From contig JBHIFB010000087.1 of assembly GCA_046760905.1 (NCBI GenBank), positions 1 to 13,317 on the forward strand: a stretch of 13,317 nucleotides of DNA, read 5' to 3'. The DNA is from JBHIFB01 sp046760905 (GTDB taxonomy: Bacteria; Gemmatimonadota; CAZMKB01). Positions 1 to 6,946 of the stretch are shown here, in pieces (the stretch's first letter is position 1; the number at the start of each line of letters is the position of its first letter). A model generated the notes under the pieces. It made no database searches, had not been told where the DNA came from, and saw only the letters and a list, made by a program, of their open reading frames with translations. The translations under genes and the position numbers were made by a program.

Positions 1-1288
1 CGTCAGGCATCCAGCTGGGATTAATGCTATTCCATGGAGGATTTTTGAACAAATCTGGTTCACGGTACAACCAGAATAGGTGCTGGGCTGCATCCGTCGT
101 GTGAGAATAGAACGCATATAAATCGAAATCGTCATGGTCGGCGAGATAATTGAAGACGCTTCGCTCGATAGTCATGTCATACAGAAATTCCCTGGCAACC
201 TGCTCAGGGCCCTTTATCTCAGCTGCCGCTTCTCTGAGCGCTGGTGCCTTCCACCTCCTTTTCGGTTTGCTGATCTCAATGAGTTCAGCCTCAAGGGATG
301 GAGGATAAACCTTACCCGGCTTATCAAAGACGAGCATGGATGCCATAACTCCATTCACTTTCTCCGGAGGGTATGTCACGCGCCAGTTGGCAATAGCCAC
401 TTTCTTACCTTCATGGGAGAGAATGTTCCATATTGCCGGAACTTTTCTGTGGTAACTTCTCGGTGGAAAAGCCTGGTAACTCCCCTCACTCACCATGATG
501 TTACCGGTTATTCCATGCTTCGACCTCTCTTTCCCTGTCGCCAGGTCTGTCCATATCGCAGAGGACAACGCGGTCCCTACCGTGCGGAAATTGCCGTATA
601 CCCCTCTTTCCATTAGCGCTTTGAGATTCGGCATGGCTCCTGCTTTGACGAGAGGCATGGCTACTTCCCAACTCGCTCCATCGATCCCGAACACAAGAAC
701 AGGACGATCCTTCCCTTCCGCCTGTCCTATATCCTCATCGTACTTTCCTCCGACCGGAAATTTTACAGCATAACTCAAGCCGACCCATGTCGAAACGAAA
801 AGGACAAGCACCGAGAATCCGCGGGCAAAGTCCCTCATCGTCCCGATTCCAAAAATGATGGCCTCCTTCACGAAAAATCCAGCTACGGGGATGATTAGTG
901 AGATAACTATCACCAGAGTAAACACAGTGTTTTCTGCGATGCAACCTGCCTGCGGTGGTTCAAGACCAGCGGTTATTTTTGGGGAATACCCACCACCCAG
1001 ATTGAAGTATATAAGAAGCATGATTAGGACCGGTACCAGATCTCTCAGTATCCTCATAAGGAGCTCTGAATCGAAGAGACGATGTATGGCATACAAACCT
1101 AGGGCAGATGCGAGGCCGATACCGGCACCGACTGCAGTATAAAACGAAAGTAGCTGAAGAAGATAGAGGATAGCTGGCAGATAACCGTCGACGAGAGGCG
1201 GCATTCCCTGATGGAAAAACTCAAGGATGCCTATCACCAGGCTGCAAAATGTTACAATGATTACAGATCTCAGAAATCCTGTGCTCAT
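1..1288 (-). CDS. Membrane-anchored alkaline-phosphatase-superfamily phosphodiesterase, 3' end cut by window edge
   Basis: The frame is open from an ATG at 1288 to the left edge, giving 429 codons with no stop; the C-terminal part lies outside. The N-terminal ~175 residues are hydrophobic, with about five likely membrane helices (near 6-25, 37-66, 80-97, 120-140, 158-175). A type I phosphodiesterase/nucleotide pyrophosphatase domain follows: metal ligand D203 in FGIDGASW, S242 at the nucleophile position in ALSSAIWTDLATG, a KHGI motif near 257, and D399/H403 in HTTDAAQH. The SDHG-type and last His ligands should lie beyond the edge. The soluble neighbour upstream has Thr at the nucleophile position, so the two are diverged paralogues. 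The start is supported by AAGGA six bases upstream, built on the preceding gene's TAA stop. The family cleaves phosphoester or phosphodiester bonds; the substrate is unknown. A membrane lipid or lipid-linked glycan is a reasonable inference. Confidence 0.88.
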   Translation of the reverse strand, partial: MSTGFLRSVIIVTFCSLVIGILEFFHQGMPPLVDGYLPAILYLLQLLSFYTAVGAGIGLASALGLYAIHRLFDSELLMRILRDLVPVLIMLLIYFNLGGGYSPKITAGLEPPQAGCIAENTVFTLVIVISLIIPVAGFFVKEAIIFGIGTMRDFARGFSVLVLFVSTWVGLSYAVKFPVGGKYDEDIGQAEGKDRPVLVFGIDGASWEVAMPLVKAGAMPNLKALMERGVYGNFRTVGTALSSAIWTDLATGKERSKHGITGNIMVSEGSYQAFPPRSYHRKVPAIWNILSHEGKKVAIANWRVTYPPEKVNGVMASMLVFDKPGKVYPPSLEAELIEISKPKRRWKAPALREAAAEIKGPEQVAREFLYDMTIERSVFNYLADHDDFDLYAFYSHTTDAAQHLFWLYREPDLFKNPPWNSINPSWMPD

Positions 1289-1297
1289 GGGTAATCC

Positions 1298-2971
1298 TTA
1301 GCTCAAGTATCCCAATCCTTTAAGGAGGTCGCGTATCTCATTCTCCTCCTCCTGGGTATAAATTACTTCATCTTGAGCTTTTTTGATGAGTTCCTCTTCT
1401 ATAAACTCAACGGGATACTTCTCGCAGTAGTTCTCTTCGAAGATCTCAGTGAGGACTCTCCCGTCCATACCCTTCAGTATGGGATGGTGCATGAGGTAGA
1501 GGACTGTTGATGGAATGTCCAGAATCGATGTTTTTTCGAGTCTTGTTCCGGCTTTCACACCATCTGACCTGATTATAACTATACCATCCATCCTATGAGT
1601 GCCGGACATTCCGAATTGTGTCCTGTCTTCAAACATATGGTCCACAGCCAGCCGCTTTGTTATGTTGTAACTCAGACCTGCGATCATGAAATACACATCA
1701 GCTGCCTGGTATACCCTGGGACCCAGGAACATATTCTCTTTCACGTCGACGGCATCTATTATCTTCTCACCGGTCTTATCGTCACGCAACTCTTTTAACT
1801 CATTCATTATTTGAGAGGTAAGCTCATCGTACTCAGCGCCATTTGTCACTATCCCCCCTGGTTCCCTCCCCTTCAAATTCAGGCTGATTCCCATAAGATT
1901 CGAGTAGGCTCTGGTCTCGGGCCAGATTATATCATCATAATCGGCGATACTCTTTCTGGAGGGCCGCGGAATAGGATAATCCCGGATAAATCCAGGCAGA
2001 ATATCCGACAGGCTGCACAGTCCAATGTTTCTGAGCATGCTCCCCAGAGACGTTCTTCGCAAAGTCCACCTTGGTATTTTCTTCAGAACGAGGTATCCTT
2101 TTTCAATCAGCCAACGGTTGAGGTGAAAGTCTCTGTAATATGGTCCGAATCCATGATCCGACATGACCATGACGTTATGATCAGGAGCGGCTCCTAGAAG
2201 TTCACCGATCATGAGATCAACCTGTTCGTAAATGTTTTCAATCACATGACCAAATCTTCGGGCACCTTCCTCTGAGTATCCGGAATGGGAGGGATCTATA
2301 AACCTCCAGAAATAATGCTGGACCCTGTCCACTATGCTGTATACAACAGTAAACAAATCCGCCTGTTCGGTTTCGAGCAAGTATAGTATGGTTCTTTGAC
2401 GTTTCCGGAGTGCGATTAAAAGCTCATCGAGCAGCTCCTGATAACTTTCGAACTCGTTCTTCCCTTTTCCGCCATGAGCATTGAACCTCGTATAATCGAT
2501 ATCCACTATATATTCACCAACCTCTCTCTCTATTTCATGCAGCCGGTCTAAAGGAAAACAGTAATCCCTTACCTCCGGCGGGAGAGGAATACCCGAAATC
2601 ATCGTTCCGTTTATTCGCTCCGGAGGATAGGTCATGGGTATATTAACAGAGCATATCTTGTAGCCGGCCCTTGAGAGGATGCCGAAGATGGTGGGCTCTT
2701 TGTTGTCGAGTGAGGTGCATACTTTCATGTTATACTCGCCTGTCTGCCTTCTGAAAAAATCGTAGATCCCTGTCTTGCCGGGGTTTTTTCCGGTCAGAAA
2801 CGCTGTCCATGCAGGCGGAGTGTTTGGGATGACGGTGGACTCGAGAGGACCTGCCGCCCCTTCGGTTATAAGCTTCCCAAGGTTCTTCATCTTCCCCCTT
2901 TCGATGAGAGGGTCAATGATATCCCAGGTTGCGCCATCTATCCCTATGATGAGTAGCTTGGAATTTTCCAT
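1298..2971 (-). CDS. Soluble alkaline-phosphatase-superfamily phosphodiesterase (type I phosphodiesterase/nucleotide pyrophosphatase family)
   Basis: This complete 557-residue protein has no signal peptide or membrane segment and is probably cytoplasmic. All metal-site elements of the family are visible: D12 in IIGIDGATW, probable nucleophile T51 in PNTPPAWTAFLTG, D215 and H219 in IVDRVQHYFW, D272-H273 in VMSDHGFG, and H459 in SGTHRMDG. It is therefore expected to be an active two-metal phosphodiesterase or phosphatase. The C-terminus (EEENEIRDLLKGLGYL) is an acidic helix ending in an LGYL motif that I associate with bacterial members of the family. The ATG overlaps the TAA of the radical SAM gene by one base (TAATG), indicating translational coupling, and a membrane-anchored paralogue follows after 9 bp. 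Family assignment is firm. The substrate is not readable; nucleotide-sugar, polyprenyl-phosphate or phospholipid substrates are all possible. Confidence 0.93.
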   Translation of the reverse strand: MENSKLLIIGIDGATWDIIDPLIERGKMKNLGKLITEGAAGPLESTVIPNTPPAWTAFLTGKNPGKTGIYDFFRRQTGEYNMKVCTSLDNKEPTIFGILSRAGYKICSVNIPMTYPPERINGTMISGIPLPPEVRDYCFPLDRLHEIEREVGEYIVDIDYTRFNAHGGKGKNEFESYQELLDELLIALRKRQRTILYLLETEQADLFTVVYSIVDRVQHYFWRFIDPSHSGYSEEGARRFGHVIENIYEQVDLMIGELLGAAPDHNVMVMSDHGFGPYYRDFHLNRWLIEKGYLVLKKIPRWTLRRTSLGSMLRNIGLCSLSDILPGFIRDYPIPRPSRKSIADYDDIIWPETRAYSNLMGISLNLKGREPGGIVTNGAEYDELTSQIMNELKELRDDKTGEKIIDAVDVKENMFLGPRVYQAADVYFMIAGLSYNITKRLAVDHMFEDRTQFGMSGTHRMDGIVIIRSDGVKAGTRLEKTSILDIPSTVLYLMHHPILKGMDGRVLTEIFEENYCEKYPVEFIEEELIKKAQDEVIYTQEEENEIRDLLKGLGYLS

Positions 2972-4566
2972 TAGCGAGCTTCCCCGAGTACTGGCTGAGT
3001 CCTGAACAGTCCTGCTATGTGTCGATAGGCGAATACCAGAGCTCCCAATGCGAGTGACATGAAATAAAGGGGCAGCTTGTGACGCCGGGGAAATACAACC
3101 CTCTTGTAATTGTAATTGAGCCTGTGGGCGATGTGACGGTGGTAGAGCCTGTTCAACATTTTAAGCGGCAGATACTCCCATGTGAAAAAGGCATCAAGTA
3201 AGGGAATGGTTCCCGGTGCATTTCTATATCCCAGGCCATAGACCTCCATTATTGGCTGGAAGAAGTTCTGGTAGAACCTTACTCTTTCCGGTTCTATGTA
3301 CGGCATTTTGAGATAAGGCCCATCCCAGAGATTTATCCCGAGTTTCGATATTTCCTCCTCGCCCGGGATGAGACCCTTGGCTTTGCATATCTCATAGATG
3401 TCGGTATTCTTGAAGGGTTGAAACATGAACACGAACATGTTTTCCGGATTGATTCGTGCGTTCACTTTGATCGTATCCAGAATCTTCCATTTATCTTCCA
3501 GCGGTAATCCCAGAATGTTCTCGGTGAGAATTGCGATCCCGTATTCGTGTATTTTATTACATACGTGAAAGATCTTCTTGTTCGACATGGATCTGTTCAG
3601 TATTTCTTTCCTCACCTCCGGGTTGCCGCTCTGGATTCCGAGGGACATCATGATGCATCCCGCATCCTTCATGAGATGTATCCGCTCATCGTCCAGCATA
3701 TCGATCTTACCGTAACAATGGAAGGGAAGTCCCACTTCCTCCTTGTACATAGGAAGAAATTCCCGGCTCCAGTCTTTCCTTAGCGTAAGTATATCATCCC
3801 AGAACCTGAACTGCTCTATCCTGGGATGATTTTCCTTGAGCCGTTTGAGTTCATCCACTACTCTTCTGGCTCCCCTGTATCTCACGTATTTCTGATAGTT
3901 CGGATATAATTTTCTAAATCTGTGGTTACAGCAGTAGGTGCAGTTGTAAGGGCATCCTCTTGAAGCCATCACGTAAGCGTTTCCCGCCACAAGGATGGAG
4001 TGGAGGTTGTCCACATCGAAGAGATCGAAATCGAAATCAGGCAGCTCATCTAGGTCTTCGACCATGGGCCGGATCTGATTCTCCATGATTTCACCATTGC
4101 GCTTGATCCATAGGCTTTTCACATCTGAATAATCCTTGTCCCTTTCAAGCCTGTCGCAGAGTTCCATCAGGGCATATTCTCCCTCACCTCTGCATATAAT
4201 ATCGATCCCATCGGTCAGGAGTGTTTCTCTCGGAAGCAACGTCGGATGAGGCCCTCCGCATATTATCGGCGTTTTCATTTTCTCCTTCGACCAGGCTGCG
4301 ATCTTCTTCATATAAGGATACATCGCGCTCATACAGGTGATGGCGAGGAGGTCGGGCGAGTGCCTCATCAGCTCTTCCTGATATTTTTCCCTGCCATACT
4401 TTTGGGAGATATGGATGAAGCTTGTTTCGTGCCCCTCCCTCTTGAGGCAAGCTGATAGGATGGCTATTCCAAAGTGCATATTTCCTGTGTACTTTTTAAC
4501 TTTCCAGATCTTGAACCACTTCGGGTCAAGGTCATCGTAGTCCGCATAGACGAATGTAACTTTCAT
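2971..4566 (-). CDS. B12-binding-domain radical SAM protein
   Basis: A complete 531-residue enzyme. Residues 1-~150 form a Rossmann-like cobalamin-binding-type domain (HFGIAILSACLKREGHE, then LAITCMSAMYP and CGGPHPTLLP) without the DxHxxG motif, as in many class B radical SAM proteins. The radical SAM core starts with C205-x3-C209-x2-C212 in ASRGCPYNCTYC, which binds the 4Fe-4S cluster and S-adenosylmethionine; ILGLPLED near 351-358 is a typical later core motif. The ~80-residue C-terminal tail is rich in Arg/His/Lys and has a hydrophobic stretch near 498-513, which may bind membrane. Known relatives methylate unactivated carbons or rearrange or cyclise lipids and natural products; the reaction here cannot be assigned. 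An AGGAG site precedes the ATG, and a GC-rich hairpin covers it. The stop overlaps the next start, so it should be co-translated with the phosphodiesterase. Confidence 0.93.
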   Translation of the reverse strand: MKVTFVYADYDDLDPKWFKIWKVKKYTGNMHFGIAILSACLKREGHETSFIHISQKYGREKYQEELMRHSPDLLAITCMSAMYPYMKKIAAWSKEKMKTPIICGGPHPTLLPRETLLTDGIDIICRGEGEYALMELCDRLERDKDYSDVKSLWIKRNGEIMENQIRPMVEDLDELPDFDFDLFDVDNLHSILVAGNAYVMASRGCPYNCTYCCNHRFRKLYPNYQKYVRYRGARRVVDELKRLKENHPRIEQFRFWDDILTLRKDWSREFLPMYKEEVGLPFHCYGKIDMLDDERIHLMKDAGCIMMSLGIQSGNPEVRKEILNRSMSNKKIFHVCNKIHEYGIAILTENILGLPLEDKWKILDTIKVNARINPENMFVFMFQPFKNTDIYEICKAKGLIPGEEEISKLGINLWDGPYLKMPYIEPERVRFYQNFFQPIMEVYGLGYRNAPGTIPLLDAFFTWEYLPLKMLNRLYHRHIAHRLNYNYKRVVFPRRHKLPLYFMSLALGALVFAYRHIAGLFRTQPVLGEAR

Positions 4567-4572
4567 TAACCA

Positions 4573-4600
4573 CTCCTGCCGCTGGCATTCCGCAGGCAGG
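4573..4600 (-). promoter_or_regulatory. Hairpin covering the ribosome binding site of the radical SAM gene
   Basis: On the minus-strand transcript, CCTGCC (4600-4595) can pair perfectly with GGCAGG (4580-4575) across a 14-base loop. The 3' arm includes most of the AGGAG Shine-Dalgarno of the radical SAM gene, whose ATG is at 4566. The site lies in the 86-bp gap after the ketoreductase gene, the largest gap inside the cluster. Folding would lower initiation at the radical SAM gene. This is a sequence observation only; six GC-rich pairs could arise by chance. Confidence 0.4.
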
Positions 4601-4652
4601 CATCATTTCTGGAAGCGATCCTTATCGGCCTGCCGGTTAATGCCCCAGAGCA

Positions 4653-5396
4653 TCAACGAGCGCTCATGCCGCCATCGATGTGGATTACCTGTCCAGTTAT
4701 GTAAGATGCCTGATCAGAGGCGAGAAAGCAGACAAGATCTGCCACTTCCTCAGGCCTGCCAACCCTTTTCATGGGAATCAGCATATCGAGTTCCCTCTTT
4801 CCCAGTTCCCTCACCCGCTGGCTCATTTCCGTTTCTATCACACCGGGGGCTATCGCATTCACCGTGATTCCTTTCTTGGCGAATTCGATGGCGACCGCTC
4901 GAGTGAACGACTCAATCCCTCCCTTGGACGCCGCGTAGTTCGACTGCCCTCTTCCAGGGTGCAGCGCGGCGACCGAAGATATGTTGATTATCCTGCCGTA
5001 GTGCTGTTCAATCATGAATCGCGAGATCATCTTTGTGCACATGAACGTGCCTTTCAGGTTCACGTTCAGCACCTTCTCCCATGCATCCTCGGTCATCGAT
5101 AGAAGAAGAAGATCCTCGGTTACCCCGGCGTTATTTACCAGTATGTGTATGGCCTTCCAGGCGTTGATTATCTCTTCAACCATCCTGGTTACGTCGTCTT
5201 TCCGTGAAACATCTCCCTGGATGATAATGCAATCACCACCCAGGGATTCGATGTCGCTGGCAACCGATCGGGCGGCTTCACGATCAAGCCGGTAGTTGAC
5301 AGCGACCTTCATACCTGCTCTGGCGAGTGACAGTGCTATCGCCTTCCCGATCCCCCTTGATGCGCCGGTGACAAGGGCAATTTTCTCGCCGCTCAC
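4653..5396 (-). CDS. fabG: 3-oxoacyl-ACP reductase, FabG-type short-chain dehydrogenase
   Basis: The 247-residue length and all motifs fit classical FabG. The NAD(P)-binding TGASRGIG spans residues 10-17, NNAG 88-91, and the active site comprises S141, Y154 and K158 (YAASK). The NPxR-like segment (VNAIAPGVIETEM) and the C-terminal ITGQVIHIDGGM are typical. It reduces 3-ketoacyl-ACP to 3-hydroxyacyl-ACP with NADPH in the cytoplasm. Translation starts at a GTG (5396), supported by GAGGAG eight bases upstream. It lies in the same cluster as a ketosynthase and an ACP, supporting an acyl-ACP substrate rather than a sugar or steroid. No dehydratase or enoyl reductase accompanies it, so this may be a pathway-specific copy and not the housekeeping enzyme. 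SDR enzymes are often misnamed, so substrate confidence is lower than fold confidence. Confidence 0.9.
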   Translation of the reverse strand: MSGEKIALVTGASRGIGKAIALSLARAGMKVAVNYRLDREAARSVASDIESLGGDCIIIQGDVSRKDDVTRMVEEIINAWKAIHILVNNAGVTEDLLLLSMTEDAWEKVLNVNLKGTFMCTKMISRFMIEQHYGRIINISSVAALHPGRGQSNYAASKGGIESFTRAVAIEFAKKGITVNAIAPGVIETEMSQRVRELGKRELDMLIPMKRVGRPEEVADLVCFLASDQASYITGQVIHIDGGMSAR

Positions 5397-5465
5397 TGTA
5401 TGTCTCCTCGATTATGGTAACTGACGCGCCAGAAATCAATACAAGACCCTCGACCGTCGCCTGAA

Positions 5466-6563
5466 TCAGACCGGACAGCCGTAGTAGAAGTCATTGTCGC
5501 CTATCGAGATGAACCACTTGCTCGAATCGGTGAGATACTCCCACTCCAATCCTTCCGAGATCCTCCTGACCTGGAGAAAGAGGTTCTGGCCCCTCCTGTG
5601 AAATCCCGTGGCTTTCAGCAGCCATGATGTCCACTGATGTGGAAAAGACCATGATACCGCAGTCTTTGCGCTGCAGGCCTTCATCCTTGAAAGGGTCTTC
5701 CGTAGGAGGATAAAACCGACCCACCACTTCTTAGGATCAACTATGAACTCGAGGATGACTCCGTGTTCGTGGGGAGCAGGCAGCAGTGTGAATATTATGA
5801 AACCTGCAACACCCCCCCTGCTATCCTTGGCAACATATATCTCATAGTTACACTGTGGGTTCTCCACGTATCTCCAGTTCAGGTACGCGCTATCTCTGAC
5901 CACTGCGATCCCCATTTGCATCGACACCCTGTTCCACAGTTCATCGAAACCGTTCTCGAAACGGTCCACAGCTGCTATCCTGTATCGGAGACTTGGAACG
6001 AGTGCTGTTAGATGGCTGAGGAAATCGATCATCAAGAAGATGAAAAGCAGTGGTATCTCGAGGAGTTTCCCAAGAATCCTGTCACCGAATCTCTGTCTCA
6101 GATAATGCGAGGTGTCGAGGACGCGGACAAACTCAGGTATCGTGTCCACGTCTCTATAACCAAGAAACCGCTGGGCGAATGCTCTCAAGACACTGTCATT
6201 CAGCCCAAAACTCATGGAAACCTTCCTCTCAGGCCTGTTTGATAGGCGAAATTTGAACAACTTGAAAAAGACCCCAAGATTCCTATATTCCTTCTTAACC
6301 ATCATATCCAGTTCGTGAGTACCAACGAGGGTCATATCGTTGACCTTCATCTTCTTCGGAATTGCGCCAAGCGCTCCTATCAACTGGCTGTCGAGATAAG
6401 CGACAGAAACCGCACTGAACGAAAGCGGATGATCCATATATTTCCAGATAAAATATCGACTCTCCACGGACACACCGAAAGTTTCACTGAAGAGGTTCGC
6501 ATAGTCATTGATCATCGATCTGTCAAACCATCCGACAGTGAGTTCGGTGGAATCTTTACTCAC
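5466..6563 (-). CDS. GNAT-fold acyltransferase-like protein
   Basis: A 365-residue protein that looks like two GNAT-related halves. The N-terminal half shows an acyl-CoA-binding-like motif at about 87-103 (LDMMVKKEYRNLGVFFKLF, with RNLG at 94-97 in place of the usual RGxGxG/A loop). The C-terminal half (about 225-330) contains YLNWRYVENP and a further mixed beta/alpha region, and the protein ends with FISIGDNDFYYG. Between the halves, residues ~165-192 are strongly hydrophobic and could be a membrane-associated helix. The start is GTG, overlapping the ACP stop as GTGA, so its synthesis is coupled to that of the ACP. GNAT relatives move acyl groups from CoA or ACP onto amines or hydroxyls. Transfer from the adjacent ACP is a reasonable inference but is not shown by any specific residue. 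Confidence 0.75.
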   Translation of the reverse strand: MSKDSTELTVGWFDRSMINDYANLFSETFGVSVESRYFIWKYMDHPLSFSAVSVAYLDSQLIGALGAIPKKMKVNDMTLVGTHELDMMVKKEYRNLGVFFKLFKFRLSNRPERKVSMSFGLNDSVLRAFAQRFLGYRDVDTIPEFVRVLDTSHYLRQRFGDRILGKLLEIPLLFIFLMIDFLSHLTALVPSLRYRIAAVDRFENGFDELWNRVSMQMGIAVVRDSAYLNWRYVENPQCNYEIYVAKDSRGGVAGFIIFTLLPAPHEHGVILEFIVDPKKWWVGFILLRKTLSRMKACSAKTAVSWSFPHQWTSWLLKATGFHRRGQNLFLQVRRISEGLEWEYLTDSSKWFISIGDNDFYYGCPV

Positions 6564-6907
6564 TCGCCCCCCTTCTCGAGCCTGTATTGTATGTAATCGA
6601 CGATCGCCCTCACCGTAGCCAGATTCATCAACGACTCCAGATCGACTTTCCCCTCAAGCTCGGTGAAGTCCTTATCCCCCGGTAGTGAATCGATCTTCTT
6701 GGTTTCTTCGGGGCTGATCTCGGTCGGTATCTTGAAATTGAACTCACGCTCTATCCTGAATATCACATCAAGATAATCAATGGACTCGGCACCCAGATCT
6801 TGCTCGAGGTGCGAATCCATCGAGATCTCTTCCGCCGGGACTCCCAGCGCCTCAGACAGAAGGCTCACAACCTTTGTAAAGACTTCTCCTTCATCCATCT
6901 TGGCCAT
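6560..6907 (-). CDS. Acyl carrier protein, long atypical form
   Basis: A 115-residue protein, compared with about 75-85 for a standard ACP. The phosphopantetheine attachment site is S42 in DLGAESIDYLDVIFRIE, where canonical ACPs have DSLD and this one has ESID. The first helix and loop (residues 8-40) match the ACP fold. The part after helix II is enlarged (about 58-92, rich in Glu, Asp and Lys) before a final helix (RAIVDYIQYRL). The negatively charged surface fits an ACP. An ATG preceded by GGGGG gives the start. It lies 39 bp after the ketosynthase gene and overlaps the acyltransferase-like gene by four bases. It would carry the growing or finished acyl chain between cluster enzymes. GAESID-type ACPs are, as far as I recall, usual in specialised acyl pathways rather than housekeeping FAS II; this is family knowledge, not proof. 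Confidence 0.9.
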   Translation of the reverse strand: MAKMDEGEVFTKVVSLLSEALGVPAEEISMDSHLEQDLGAESIDYLDVIFRIEREFNFKIPTEISPEETKKIDSLPGDKDFTELEGKVDLESLMNLATVRAIVDYIQYRLEKGGE

Positions 6908-6946
6908 CTCATCCCCCTTTATTTACTTCCAGCAGTTCTCCTGGTC

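Noticed and set aside
735..944. A 69-codon minus-strand frame near the left end
   Set aside because: It is out of frame inside the membrane phosphodiesterase gene, which is open from 1288 to the edge and has family motifs.
5411..5439. Promoter-like TTGATT-N17-CATAAT ahead of the fabG-type gene
   Set aside because: The match is good, but a start seven bases after the -10 would fall within or just past the GAGGAG ribosome site and leave a leader of only about seven bases. The gene is better explained as part of the cluster transcript.
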